From positions 74,626 to 138,625 of the forward strand of contig NZ_JBNPXV010000013.1 of the NCBI RefSeq assembly GCF_050433125.1: a stretch of DNA of 64,000 bases, written 5' to 3'. This document shows positions 46,570 through 56,121 of the stretch, piece after piece; within the stretch, counting starts at the first letter, position 1; every line of letters begins with the position of its first letter. The DNA is from Roseimarinus sediminis (lineage in GTDB: Bacteria; Bacteroidota; Bacteroidia; Bacteroidales; Prolixibacteraceae). The notes below the pieces were generated by a model. That model made no database searches and was not told where the DNA came from. It saw nothing but the letters and a program-made list of their open reading frames with translations. Position numbers and translations under genes: made by a program.

Positions 46570-47649
46570 ATGATGAAGATACTTCTATATCCATTTAAAC
46601 TGGTATATGCATTGGTAATTGCCATTCGTAACTTTCTTTACGATGCAGGAATGCTGAAACAGTACGAGTTTTCCATACCCATCATATCGGTAGGCAACCT
46701 AACTGCCGGCGGTACGGGTAAAACACCCCATGCCGAATACCTTATAAGTATTTTGAAAAAGAATTTCAGGGTCGCTTTCTTAAGTCGTGGCTATAAAAGA
46801 AAAACCAAAGGTTTTGTGCTGGCCGGTCTTAAATCGGGGATCAAAGACATCGGTGATGAACCCGTTCAAATTAAACAGAAATTTCCGGAGATACCGGTTG
46901 CTGTCTGCGAAAAAAGAGCTGTGGGAATTAAAAAGCTCATGAACATGCCCGAAAGCGAAATTGATGTGATTGTACTCGACGATGCTTTTCAGCACCGCAG
47001 TGTCAAAGCCAATATCAACATCTTGCTGATTGATTATAAACGGCAGATTTTTGATGATGAACTGCTCCCCGTTGGGCGACTCCGTGAGTCAGCCAGTTCG
47101 AGGTACCGTGCCAACTTCATCATTTTCACCAAATGCCCGCCTCACCTGCAGCCCATCGAACAACGCATTATTAAAAACAAACTCGATATACGCCCCTACC
47201 AAAACCTGTTTTTTACAAGTATCGTATACGGAGAAATCACCCCGGCTGAAAAAGGTCTGCACCTGTTCAGCAACGACATGCGAAAGTATAGTGTGATGCT
47301 GATTACCGGAATTGCCAACTCCCAACCTTTGGTCGATTATCTTACGCCTCAGGTTGGAGAAATTATTCATATTGAATACTCCGACCATTACCTGTACACG
47401 GCAAGCGATATTGAAAAACTGGAAGAGCAGTACACAACACTTTCTGCCAAAGAGAAAATAATTATCACCACCGAGAAAGATCTGGTTCGCATCAAGTCAA
47501 TCGACAAGCTGCCCAAAGAATTTATCGAAAATTTATATTACATTCCCATTGAGATTAAATTTCTCGATCGTAGTAAAGAATCATTCAATAAACGCATTTT
47601 AAATTATGTTACAGAAAATAGAAGCAACAGCAAAGTTCATAAAAGATAA
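46570..47649 (+). CDS. lpxK: Tetraacyldisaccharide 4'-kinase
   Basis: LpxK phosphorylates the 4' position of the lipid A precursor at the inner membrane. The N-terminal hydrophobic segment (LYPFKLVYALVIAIRNFLYD) is the membrane-binding helix. The P-loop NLTAGGTGKTPHAEYL is at about residue 45, and LSRGYKRKTKGF and DDAFQHRSVKANINILLIDY with the catalytic DDxxQ follow. The 359 residues match the family. The last 44 bases overlap the start of the phosphorylase gene. Confidence 0.95.
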   Translation: MMKILLYPFKLVYALVIAIRNFLYDAGMLKQYEFSIPIISVGNLTAGGTGKTPHAEYLISILKKNFRVAFLSRGYKRKTKGFVLAGLKSGIKDIGDEPVQIKQKFPEIPVAVCEKRAVGIKKLMNMPESEIDVIVLDDAFQHRSVKANINILLIDYKRQIFDDELLPVGRLRESASSRYRANFIIFTKCPPHLQPIEQRIIKNKLDIRPYQNLFFTSIVYGEITPAEKGLHLFSNDMRKYSVMLITGIANSQPLVDYLTPQVGEIIHIEYSDHYLYTASDIEKLEEQYTTLSAKEKIIITTEKDLVRIKSIDKLPKEFIENLYYIPIEIKFLDRSKESFNKRILNYVTENRSNSKVHKR

Positions 47650-48427
47650 AAGTGGCTTTAACGGAAAAATTGCCATCATTCTGGGTTCAGGCTTAGGCAA
47701 TTTTGTAAATAAAATTGAAAATCAGTACTCATTATCTTACGATCAGATTCCCAATTTTCCGGTTTCAACGGTCGAAGGCCATTCGGGAAGGCTCATCACC
47801 GGGACGATAAACGGGGTACAGGTATTGGCCATGCAGGGTCGTTTCCACTTTTACGAAGGATACAGCATGGAAGAAGTTACTTTTCCCATCAGGGTGTTCA
47901 GGATGCTGGGAGTTGAACTGCTGCTGGTTTCGAATGCAGCAGGCGGCACCAACTACAGTTTTGAGGTAGGCGATGTGATGATGATTACCGATCATATCAG
48001 CCTGTTTGGTGTGAATCCGTTGTTGGGAAAAAACTTTCCGGAGATGGGTCCCCGTTTTCCCGATATGTCGAAGGCCTATCATCCAGAACTGTGCGACTTT
48101 GCCCGTAATTTTGCACGCAAAAACGACATCGTATTGCAGGAAGGCGTTTACGTAGGACTAACCGGCCCCAGCTTTGAAACTCCTGCCGAATACCGTCTGC
48201 TCAACACCCTGGGAGGTGATGCCGTGGGCATGTCGACCGTTCCCGAAGTAATTGTTGCCAAACACATGGACATGGATGTTTTTGGAATTTCGGTAATCAC
48301 CAACAACGGACTGGCCATTGCCGACGATGGCAATCAGCACAACGAGGTACTCGACGTGGCATCCATTGCCGCTCCGAAACTTGAAGCGGTTTTTGAAGCC
48401 GTCATTCATCATTATGCTGAAAAATGA
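47606..48427 (+). CDS. Purine-nucleoside phosphorylase
   Basis: The enzyme cleaves inosine and guanosine with phosphate. The 273-residue trimeric-type protein has IAIILGSGLGNFVN, VEGHSGRLITG, GRFHFYEGYSMEEVTFPIRV, SNAAGGTNYSFEVGDVMMI, and LTGPSFETPAEYR, all typical of PNP class I (PunA). Its start lies inside lpxK and its stop overlaps the start of the next gene by 4 bases, so lpxK, pnp and prsW form one tightly packed operon. Confidence 0.94.
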   Translation: MLQKIEATAKFIKDKSGFNGKIAIILGSGLGNFVNKIENQYSLSYDQIPNFPVSTVEGHSGRLITGTINGVQVLAMQGRFHFYEGYSMEEVTFPIRVFRMLGVELLLVSNAAGGTNYSFEVGDVMMITDHISLFGVNPLLGKNFPEMGPRFPDMSKAYHPELCDFARNFARKNDIVLQEGVYVGLTGPSFETPAEYRLLNTLGGDAVGMSTVPEVIVAKHMDMDVFGISVITNNGLAIADDGNQHNEVLDVASIAAPKLEAVFEAVIHHYAEK

Positions 48428-49167
48428 TTGGCTTGTTCATCATCGCCCTGGCCCCTGTAGCCATCATTGCATTTTATATTTATTTCAGAGATAAATATGA
48501 AAAAGAGCCCTGGCGCTTGCTGGCAATGTCACTGGCTGCAGGCGCCCTTGTAAGCATTCCGGTAATTTTTGTTGAACTGCTGATTTCGGTGCCGGGGAAA
48601 GCACTCTCTCCCGTGAGCAAAGCTGCCTGGGATGCCTTCATGGTGGCAGCACTGTGTGAAGAAGCTTTCAAGTATGCCGCACTATTTCTGCTGATCTGGA
48701 AGAACAGGGCCTTTAATGAAAAATTCGACGGCATTGTATATGCCACCTTTGTCTCTCTGGGCTTTGCCGCCGTCGAAAACATACTGTACGTATTCCAGTC
48801 AGGTTTAAGCACAGGACTTGTAAGAGCAATTACCGCCGTACCAGCCCATGCCCTGTTTGGAATCACCATGGGCTATTACTTCGGAAGGGCCAAATTCTAT
48901 CCACATTTGCACAAAAAATACCTGCTTGCTGCCTTCCTATTTCCTTTTACCTTACACGGAATTTATGACTTTATGCTGATGTCGGGTAACAGCATATTGC
49001 TCTTGTTGTTCGTTCCCTTTATTCTCTATCTGTGGATCAATGGTTTTCAGCGCTTAAAAACACTGAACCGCCAATCGATATACAATACCGACATTGATTT
49101 GGGCATCGATTTCAGCAAAATAAAAAAGGAAGATACTTTCAATAATGAAGATGCTTCGAAGTTTTAA
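48424..49167 (+). CDS. PrsW-family intramembrane metalloprotease
   Basis: The 247-residue membrane protein has several helices. The PrsW signature appears as AALCEEAFKYAALFLL (the EExxK-type glutamates), FDGIVYATFVSLGFAAVENILY, and the later histidine-bearing PAHALFGITMGYYFGR and FPFTLHGIYDFML. PrsW proteases cleave anti-sigma factors in Bacillus. Here no anti-sigma substrate is adjacent. The C-terminal tail after the last helix is soluble and charged. Its 3' end overlaps the convergent glycosyltransferase gene by 29 bases. Confidence 0.9.
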   Translation: MIGLFIIALAPVAIIAFYIYFRDKYEKEPWRLLAMSLAAGALVSIPVIFVELLISVPGKALSPVSKAAWDAFMVAALCEEAFKYAALFLLIWKNRAFNEKFDGIVYATFVSLGFAAVENILYVFQSGLSTGLVRAITAVPAHALFGITMGYYFGRAKFYPHLHKKYLLAAFLFPFTLHGIYDFMLMSGNSILLLLFVPFILYLWINGFQRLKTLNRQSIYNTDIDLGIDFSKIKKEDTFNNEDASKF

Positions 49168-50200
49168 TCACCGTCTTTTTAAATGGTTTTAAATCGTTAT
49201 AGGTTTTATGCGATTTAAGGAAAAACTGAATGACGATGCTTTTCTTAAAAATTTCAACGTGATCGGTCTTCACCAGCGTTTTTTGCAATTCTGAACGCTT
49301 TTTGCGTAGTTCCTTTTTCGACCGGTAATAGGCCGCGTGGGCTTTTATAACAGCCAATGCACTGCTAAAATTAAAAGATATAAGAAATTTGAGAATGGCA
49401 GTGGTATCGATGAGCATCCGTTTGATCATCATCCATTTTAATGCTGGTCCGTTGTAATTTTTATAAAGGGTCCATAAACTGTTTCTGAAATTGAGAAACA
49501 ACTTGTAGGGGTTGTTGTATTCGAGCGTTGCTCCGCCGTAATGGTACACCTTGCTAAGCGGCTGATACACCACGCGCATTCCCTTGTTTTTGATGCGCCA
49601 GCATAAGTCAATTTCTTCCATGTGAGCAAAAAAATCGGCATCGAAACCGCCCTGCTCATGAAAGACCGAAGCGCGGATAAACAAACAAGCCCCAGAAGCC
49701 CAGAAAATATCTACCGGCTGATTGTATTGTCCCTTATCGTACTCAATGGCATTCATGATGCGTCCACGACAGAAGGGATAGGCATAACGATCGATAAAAC
49801 CACCAGCGGCACCTGCATGTTCAAAGCGCGACCAGTCACGATCGGAAAGTATTTTTGGTTGAATGGCAGCAATATCTTCATTTCTGCCAAATGTTTGAAT
49901 GACCGGCTTAAGCCAGTTACGACTGACCCTCACATCGCTGTTAAGCAAACAATATAAATCGGACTCAACCAGTTGGAGTGCCTTATTGTAACCTCCTGCA
50001 AAACCATAATTTTTGTCGAGTTCGATGACTCTGATCTGCGGATAGGCACTTTTAAGGAAAGCCAGTGAATCGTCGTCTGAACCATTGTCGGCCACAACGA
50101 GTTCAATATTCTCACCAGTAGAATATTTTACAACAAATGGCAAGTACTTTTGAAGATGGGTTTTGCCATTCCAGTTGAGTATTACAATTGCAAACTTCAC
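49139..50200 (-). CDS. Family 2 glycosyltransferase
   Basis: The 353-residue protein has the GT-A start VILNWNGKTHLQKYLPFVV, VVADNGSDDDSLAFL, NYGFAGGYNKAL, and LLNSDVRVSRNWLKP with the DxD-like motif. FWASGACLFIRASVF and ADFFAHMEEIDLCWRIKNKG are the acceptor-side motifs common in rhamnosyl- and related transferases. It ends with a basic, Lys-rich tail. The start codon is GTG 50200, directly in front of the conserved strand. It probably builds a surface glycan or glycolipid. Confidence 0.93.
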   Translation of the reverse strand: MKFAIVILNWNGKTHLQKYLPFVVKYSTGENIELVVADNGSDDDSLAFLKSAYPQIRVIELDKNYGFAGGYNKALQLVESDLYCLLNSDVRVSRNWLKPVIQTFGRNEDIAAIQPKILSDRDWSRFEHAGAAGGFIDRYAYPFCRGRIMNAIEYDKGQYNQPVDIFWASGACLFIRASVFHEQGGFDADFFAHMEEIDLCWRIKNKGMRVVYQPLSKVYHYGGATLEYNNPYKLFLNFRNSLWTLYKNYNGPALKWMMIKRMLIDTTAILKFLISFNFSSALAVIKAHAAYYRSKKELRKKRSELQKTLVKTDHVEIFKKSIVIQFFLKSHKTYNDLKPFKKTVIKTSKHLHY

Positions 50201-50271
50201 TTTATATATTGTGTTTTCAGGGCTTAATCAAATAGCGAGGCAAGATAATAGAATACTTATTTAAAACCTAC

Positions 50272-51153
50272 TTAAGTATTTGAGTTTCTTTGAAACTTCC
50301 AGCGTTTATGGGTCCAAAAGTATTGATCGGGGTGTTTTTTTACTGAATTCTCGAGCAATTGCATAAATTTTTGTGTGATTTCAGTTTTTGGGCTCGAAGC
50401 AGCATGGGTTGTTATCAACTCGAAATGCACCGAGTGATAACCCCGCCTGATCTTTGAAAGTTCAACATAAACCACCGCCGCATCCACCTTCTGAGCAATT
50501 CGCTCGGTTCCCAGCATCACCGGGGTATCCTGATTTAAAAAGGTGAGCCAGTGCTGAATTTCCTTTTCAACAGGTCGCTGATCACTGATGAAATAAGCAG
50601 CAAACTGTTCCTTATTTTGTGCCTTTTTGAGCAGGGTCCTGAAGGTTTGCCTCATTTCGAGCGGTACGGCAGCACGCGAACGCAATTCGCGGTAGAACTG
50701 ATCAAATGCGGGATTGCTCAAACGTTTGTAAACAAAATAGACATCAACACTCAATTGATTGATGAACAGCTGCATAAATTCCCAGTTTCCGAAATGACCG
50801 GTTACTGCAATGATGCTTTTACCTGAATCGAGCAATTCATTAACCAGCTCAAGGTTTTCAATCTTCAGCCGTTTTGCTTCCTTCTTGTAAGAGAGATGGG
50901 TAAAATATAGGGTTTCGACAAACATATCACAGAAGCCGTGATAGAAGTCCTTTTCAATTTGCAGTAAGTGCTCCCTGCTCTTTTCGGGAAAAGCATTCTG
51001 AAGATTGCTGCGTACAACATTCCTTCGGTATTGAAATAAACGGTATACCAGCAGATACAACAATCCCGAGATTCTGTAATGAAACTCAAGAGGAAAAAGC
51101 TGCATGGGCCGGGTAAGCAGTCTCAATAAATAGTACGCCGCACTTTTCTTCAT
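50272..51153 (-). CDS. LpxL/HtrB-like lipid A acyltransferase
   Basis: The 293-residue protein belongs to the lysophospholipid acyltransferase superfamily. The H-x4-E catalytic motif is HFGNWE in IAVTGHFGNWEFMQLF (about residues 115-130). Earlier hydrophobic and basic residues (PMQLFPLEFHYRISGLLYLL, RRNVVRSNLQNAFPEKS) match LpxL/HtrB proteins, which add the secondary acyl chain to lipid A. It lies one base beyond the preceding stop, so it is cotranscribed with the 149-residue protein and probably the monophosphatase. Confidence 0.92.
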   Translation of the reverse strand: MKKSAAYYLLRLLTRPMQLFPLEFHYRISGLLYLLVYRLFQYRRNVVRSNLQNAFPEKSREHLLQIEKDFYHGFCDMFVETLYFTHLSYKKEAKRLKIENLELVNELLDSGKSIIAVTGHFGNWEFMQLFINQLSVDVYFVYKRLSNPAFDQFYRELRSRAAVPLEMRQTFRTLLKKAQNKEQFAAYFISDQRPVEKEIQHWLTFLNQDTPVMLGTERIAQKVDAAVVYVELSKIRRGYHSVHFELITTHAASSPKTEITQKFMQLLENSVKKHPDQYFWTHKRWKFQRNSNT

Positions 51154-51154
51154 T

Positions 51155-51604
51155 TTATTTACTCAGCAGAATTTGCACAAGAAGCTGATCTTTGATTTCG
51201 GGTGCAATTTTACTAAAATATTCCGACAAAGCAGCCTTATCGGGCTCGCTGTTGTGCTGCAAAGAAATCAACTCGTCATATTGCTGCCCTGTGAGATACT
51301 TCTTCAGCAAAACTTCGATCCAGTGTTCATCTTCGTTGAGTGAAAGTTCGATCAGTGCGGTTTCAATCAGCTCACGAGCCTGATCCTTTATCGGGTCGTG
51401 CTGCCTGCCTCCCGAGTGATCGCGCAATGACCAGCTTGAGTAATCGTAGTGCAGTGCTTCAATTAATGTTAGCTTGGGATCGTCGCTGCCAAAAATCTTC
51501 TGTAAAATCAGCTTTGCCTTTATTTTCCATGCTTCCAGATCAAAATTATTTTGATCGACTGCCTTGATCAGTTGGTGAAGTGCTTCTGTTTTTTTGTTTT
51601 CCAT
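51155..51604 (-). CDS. Hypothetical 149-residue cytoplasmic protein
   Basis: The protein has no signal peptide. It is acidic and mostly helical, with an LHYDYSSWSLRDHSGG turn region in the middle and a Leu-rich end (LSEYFSKIAPEIKDQLLVQILLSK). I do not recognise a family. It sits between inositol monophosphatase (2 bases) and the lipid A acyltransferase (1 base), the compact spacing of an operon, so it may serve the envelope. Nothing in the sequence shows how. Confidence 0.75.
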   Translation of the reverse strand: MENKKTEALHQLIKAVDQNNFDLEAWKIKAKLILQKIFGSDDPKLTLIEALHYDYSSWSLRDHSGGRQHDPIKDQARELIETALIELSLNEDEHWIEVLLKKYLTGQQYDELISLQHNSEPDKAALSEYFSKIAPEIKDQLLVQILLSK

Positions 51605-51606
51605 GA

Positions 51607-52407
51607 TTAGTTGCCCAGATGATGATGGACAATTTCGTAAAAATTACTGAAATAAAGGCCACTGGCAGCCACAATGTTTCCATTTTCAAGGTATTGGTTT
51701 TCACCATTAAAATCAGAAACCTTGCCACCGGCCCTTTCGAGGATGAAGGCACCGGCTGCCATGTCGTACGATTTAAGACCATATTCCCAAAAAGCATCGA
51801 AGCGACCACAGGCCACATAACACAGATCGATGGCTGCTGAACCAAAGCGCCGCACGCCACTGCTGATTTCCATGAACTTTTTCATGGTAGCGAAGTAGGC
51901 ATCAAGCTGACTGAAATCACGGTAAGGAAAGCCAGTTGAAATAAGCGCCTGTTCATGTCGCTCGCATTGGCTGACACTTATCCTCTGTCCATTCAGAAAA
52001 GCAGCACTTCCTTCCCAGGCACAAAACATTTCCTGATGTACAATTTCATACACCACGCCAATCACCATTTCATTGTTGCGCTGCAGGGCCACACTGATGG
52101 CATGAGGCGATAAACCATGAATAAAATTGGTGGTTCCGTCAATGGGGTCGATGATCCAGTTGTACACCTCTCCTACTTTACTGCTTGTTCCTTCTTCAGC
52201 AATGAAACCTGCTTCGGGCAATAAAAGCGATAGTTCTTTCACCAGCATTTCTTCCGACAACTTGTCGATACGCGTTACAAAGTCGCTGGGACCTTTTGTT
52301 TCGACATCCTGCTCAAGCGAGAAGTTTTCTCTTTCTTTCCTGATCATCACAGCCGTATCGATCACACAGCGCTGTACTTCGGTACACAATTTTTCAAAAT
52401 CAATCAT
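51607..52407 (-). CDS. Inositol monophosphatase-family phosphatase
   Basis: The 266-residue protein has the family motifs in order: the metal Glu in FIAEEGTS (about residue 68), WIIDPIDGTTNFIHGLSPH (DPxDGT, about residues 85-103), and WEYGLKSYDMAAGAFILERAGGKVSDF with the final Asp. Substrates in this group include inositol phosphates, fructose-1,6-bisphosphate and 3'-phosphoadenosine 5'-phosphate (CysQ-like). The exact one is open. ATG 52407 (MIDFEKL) is preferred to TTG 52416, so the overlap with the CotH gene stop is avoided. Confidence 0.92.
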   Translation of the reverse strand: MIDFEKLCTEVQRCVIDTAVMIRKERENFSLEQDVETKGPSDFVTRIDKLSEEMLVKELSLLLPEAGFIAEEGTSSKVGEVYNWIIDPIDGTTNFIHGLSPHAISVALQRNNEMVIGVVYEIVHQEMFCAWEGSAAFLNGQRISVSQCERHEQALISTGFPYRDFSQLDAYFATMKKFMEISSGVRRFGSAAIDLCYVACGRFDAFWEYGLKSYDMAAGAFILERAGGKVSDFNGENQYLENGNIVAASGLYFSNFYEIVHHHLGN

Positions 52408-52412
52408 GGCCT

Positions 52413-55400
52413 TCAATATTTGATAACTTTCAGTGTTTTTGAATAAAGACTGGTTTTTACCTGCACCAGGTAGATGCCCGAACGGTAGTTTGCTGCGTTT
52501 TCGAAGATTTTCAAATAATGTGCTCCTTCCGTCCTGCTGGTCCCCGACAAGCTTTCATATACCCTTCCCTGCAAATCAAGTATGCTGATTTCATAGGCAT
52601 CGTCGGCCCTTCCATAAAAATGCAGGGTCGTGAAGTCGCTAAACCGGGTGGGAAAACATCCCACTTCGGTAGTGGCCAACAATGCAGGGCTGGTACTTAC
52701 TACAAAAGAGCTGTTTTGTGCTCCCGGCGTTCCTCCGTTGATTCCCGCCTTCCACTTTTCAGCCTTGCTGTTATCGGCATAAGGATAGGTTAGTTCGAGG
52801 GTGGCTCCCTGACCTGCAGCGCCTTCGGGCCACGGGGCCGATGAACTGTAGGCAACCCGGTCGATTAAGGTGCCTTCGTCGTCGTACAACGAAAGCACAT
52901 CGCTTGTCCCGTTTAATTTAAAAGGAAGCGTGCCGGTTTTTTGTTTCAACGAAGGATAATAACGAATGAAATTGTTGCTGTCGGCATAAATCACAAGGTA
53001 GGAATCGGGCCAAATGGTGCTACCGGCAGTAAAGACAAATGCTTCATCAAACTTGCCGTCGTCGAGGGTCCAGCCTTCGAGCTCGATGATCTGTTCCCCT
53101 GCATTGTACAACTCAATCCAGTCGCCGGTATCAAATTCATCCGTCGAGCTGTAATTGATTTCGTTAATCACCAGCTGCTTGTTGCTTTCATCCGTTTTCT
53201 CAAAAACTGCATTATAATTTGAATGGGAATTCAGGTTTACAAATAGCTCGTTTTTGTCCGATACCGAAGTTCCTTCCCACTTCACAAACCGATAGCCCGG
53301 ATTGGGAATGGCTTTGATGCGTACCGGAATCCCCTGAAAATAGATCCCTGAGAAAGGAAAATTTCGTACCACCAGGCTGTTCAGTTCAACAATGCCGCCT
53401 GCATCATCCGAGCTCCTGAGTACCAAACGATAATTCTGATTAATATTGAAATAACTCCGAATGTGATCCCGCATGGCATCGATGCGGTTTTGATTATAGG
53501 TTTTCAACTGATCGACCTGCCACTGCCAGCCACTGTAATTTTGTCCCCAGCGTTCGAAGTGCCCACGCATTTCGGGTTGCATGATCTGCTGAATCGAATC
53601 AATTTTTGCATTCACCCGGTCGGGCTGAAAGCGGGTATTGAGGTTGTCGGCCATGCGGTTGATAAACAAATTCCTGTAACTTATATTGGAAAGTAGTTTA
53701 CGGAACAAGAGAGTCGACTCGGCAGGGTTTTGCCAGTTGCGTCCGCCGGCCGAGCTGGTAGCATATTCGATGGCATTGTGATTGTATTCATTCTGATCAT
53801 AAATTCCGAAGCCAAAATCGGTGTCATACATAATCCAGCGCCAGCGACTGTGTGCATAGTCGGTTCGCCAGTATTTGATGTTATTTCCCGGCCAGTCGCG
53901 GTTGTAGATATAAATCTGGAACATGAAATAATCGGTGTAATTGTCCACATCGATCATTTCAAGCACTTTTTGATAATCGGCTTCCGACTGAAGAGAATTC
54001 GATTCGAGAAAGCTTACCAGCTGCGTATAATGGGCGTCCTTGCCCACATAGCCCGGAGTTGTTTCCAGCAGACTAACCGCGTCTTCATCGATGCCGTAAG
54101 TACGTTTCAGGTAATTGGTATTCACTTTCTCCCTGATGTTTTGAACCCCCCAGTATTCGCCGTTAATATAAAGTACCGAAGGCTGAAAGGCCACCCGGTC
54201 GATGTTGAGTCCTTTGGCCAGTTCCGAAAAGAAACCATCGCGCAGCATCGACCGGCCCCAGTCGTTGCCCGATGCCCGTAAAACAAAGTTATCGTACTCG
54301 TCGTGCACCCGTTCGGCAAAGAAAGGATAGTCAAAATCGCCGTCGCCATATGATTTTCGTGCAAAAAGCGCCAGTGCCTTTTGAGCATTGGCCCTGGTCC
54401 AGCCGCCCATTATTTTTACTCCCGCCAGCTGATTTAACTGTTCGCTGCCCTCCTGGTCGATCAGTTCGACATTCACTGGTTTTTCCCAGTCCATCCAATA
54501 GTTGGCTCCATAATGGGGAACTTCAGCTACCCACCCCGGCCCGTCGGCATAAATTCCTTCGTGATAATCAAAGAAGTGTTTCGGATCGGTAACCAGCGAA
54601 ACAACAGGCAGGCTATGTTCAGCATCGACCAGATAAGTGCTGGTTTGCACCGGGCCGGCAACCCCGTCACGTATCACCCGGGCCCTGATGGGCAGGTTGG
54701 AATAAAGCATCAGTACTCCGTCGGCTTTAGCTGAATGCCGGGTGGGTTCTGTCCCATCGATGGTATAATGCACATCACCAACACCACTTTTGGGCTTCAT
54801 GCTCAGTCTGCTCCCCGAAGGATAATAGCCCGGAGCAAGCGAAAATTCAACAGAATCGGACATGATTTCCTCCGACGGATTGGCATTTACAGCGCCCGGA
54901 GTGGGCTGCATGAAATAACGCAGCGGAATGGCCCCGTCGGGAAAACGTCCATAGCTCACATTCGAAGGCAGCTCAACTACCTGGAGCGAGTCGATCAGTT
55001 CCCGCTGTGCATTGAAGAGAAACAGACTTTCACCTTCGTTACTGATCTTAAAATTGGTATGCAGGTAGCCTTCATCTACTTTAATAAATTCTGCCACATC
55101 ATTCACTGAATAGGCATCGGAAGCAAGCGTAAGAAACGGAATGATACTAAAATCGGAGGAAGTACTATTCACATTGTGAGCCTGAATAGCCAGTACATTC
55201 TCTCCGCTTTTCAGGAATGAAGAAGGATTTTCCAGCTCAAAACGTTCAGGTGTTCCATCGTTGTACAATACCGCTTCGTGATCTCTGCTGACATTCACCG
55301 TACGGTAATTATTACTCACCGTAATATTGGGTGATTTGGCGACCTCCCTGCCATTGATAAAAGCGACAAAGGCATCGTCGTAATCGATATGCAACCACAG

Positions 55401-55928
55401 TTTACTCACAGCAGCGGGATCTTCAACCGTAAATGTTTTGCGAATATAAATACTTTGCAGGGGCTGAATAATGGTATTGTCGTCCGCATCGCCATAGCCA
55501 AAACCGCTTTCGCCGCTCTGCCATCCCGAATCGTTGTAATCGGCTTCACGCCAGTTGTCGGCCGGATCATTGCCCGAAGGTACCTTGTAGCGCCAAACAT
55601 CCTGCTTACGAATAATGGTCGTGTATTTCGAAGTGAGTGTGTTTCTGTCCTTGCCCGAAGCAAAAAGCAAAAGATACGATTTGGGTGCCAGGTTCACTGC
55701 CGGAAAAACCCAGCCCGAAGAATCGACCGGATCGTCGTTCAAAATAAAGCCTTCAAGGTTAACAGAAGCATTGCTGAAATTGTACAATTCAATCCAGTCG
55801 TTGGTTTCCTGATCTTCATCAACGATCCCGGTTGAATTCGACGATACTACTTCATTAATTACAACCTGTGCCCCGGCAAACAGGCAACTCACAAGCAAAA
55901 CGAAAGTAAAAAGATTTTTCAAGACCAT
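52413..55928 (-). CDS. Large secreted CotH/lamin-tail protein with type IX secretion signal
   Basis: The 1171-residue protein starts with a signal peptide (FVLLVSCLFAGAQ). A lamin-tail domain follows (VVINEVVSSNSTGIVDED, WIELYN). A jelly-roll region with SGFGYGDADDN and a HIDYDDAFVAFINGREV segment comes next. A chitobiase-like HYTIDGTEPTR lies at about residue 390. A CotH-kinase domain spans about residues 430-800 (MGGWTRANAQKALALFARKS, RDGFFSELAKGLNIDRVAF, WIMYDTDFGFG). A second lamin-tail domain is at about residue 905 (NEINYSSTDEFDTGDWIELY). The end (FYGRADDAYEISILDLQGRV through KTLKVIKY) is a type IX secretion C-terminal domain. It is likely cell-surface or secreted. The frame opens at GTG 55934, but ATG 55928 is used. 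Confidence 0.93.
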   Translation of the reverse strand: MVLKNLFTFVLLVSCLFAGAQVVINEVVSSNSTGIVDEDQETNDWIELYNFSNASVNLEGFILNDDPVDSSGWVFPAVNLAPKSYLLLFASGKDRNTLTSKYTTIIRKQDVWRYKVPSGNDPADNWREADYNDSGWQSGESGFGYGDADDNTIIQPLQSIYIRKTFTVEDPAAVSKLWLHIDYDDAFVAFINGREVAKSPNITVSNNYRTVNVSRDHEAVLYNDGTPERFELENPSSFLKSGENVLAIQAHNVNSTSSDFSIIPFLTLASDAYSVNDVAEFIKVDEGYLHTNFKISNEGESLFLFNAQRELIDSLQVVELPSNVSYGRFPDGAIPLRYFMQPTPGAVNANPSEEIMSDSVEFSLAPGYYPSGSRLSMKPKSGVGDVHYTIDGTEPTRHSAKADGVLMLYSNLPIRARVIRDGVAGPVQTSTYLVDAEHSLPVVSLVTDPKHFFDYHEGIYADGPGWVAEVPHYGANYWMDWEKPVNVELIDQEGSEQLNQLAGVKIMGGWTRANAQKALALFARKSYGDGDFDYPFFAERVHDEYDNFVLRASGNDWGRSMLRDGFFSELAKGLNIDRVAFQPSVLYINGEYWGVQNIREKVNTNYLKRTYGIDEDAVSLLETTPGYVGKDAHYTQLVSFLESNSLQSEADYQKVLEMIDVDNYTDYFMFQIYIYNRDWPGNNIKYWRTDYAHSRWRWIMYDTDFGFGIYDQNEYNHNAIEYATSSAGGRNWQNPAESTLLFRKLLSNISYRNLFINRMADNLNTRFQPDRVNAKIDSIQQIMQPEMRGHFERWGQNYSGWQWQVDQLKTYNQNRIDAMRDHIRSYFNINQNYRLVLRSSDDAGGIVELNSLVVRNFPFSGIYFQGIPVRIKAIPNPGYRFVKWEGTSVSDKNELFVNLNSHSNYNAVFEKTDESNKQLVINEINYSSTDEFDTGDWIELYNAGEQIIELEGWTLDDGKFDEAFVFTAGSTIWPDSYLVIYADSNNFIRYYPSLKQKTGTLPFKLNGTSDVLSLYDDEGTLIDRVAYSSSAPWPEGAAGQGATLELTYPYADNSKAEKWKAGINGGTPGAQNSSFVVSTSPALLATTEVGCFPTRFSDFTTLHFYGRADDAYEISILDLQGRVYESLSGTSRTEGAHYLKIFENAANYRSGIYLVQVKTSLYSKTLKVIKY

Positions 55929-56121
55929 GTACACTGTGCATAAAAGCTCAAAACATGAGCCGGTTAGCGTGTTTAATTAATCAGTGAAGAAAGTGAAATT
56001 TGACGGATTGTCAAAGAAAATCACTCAAATGCATGTACAAAATATCCTGATCCTGCTTAAGAAAAAAGACAGTTATTTAAATATTCAATCGATGAACGCT
56101 TTCGATCCACTCAGTATGAGT

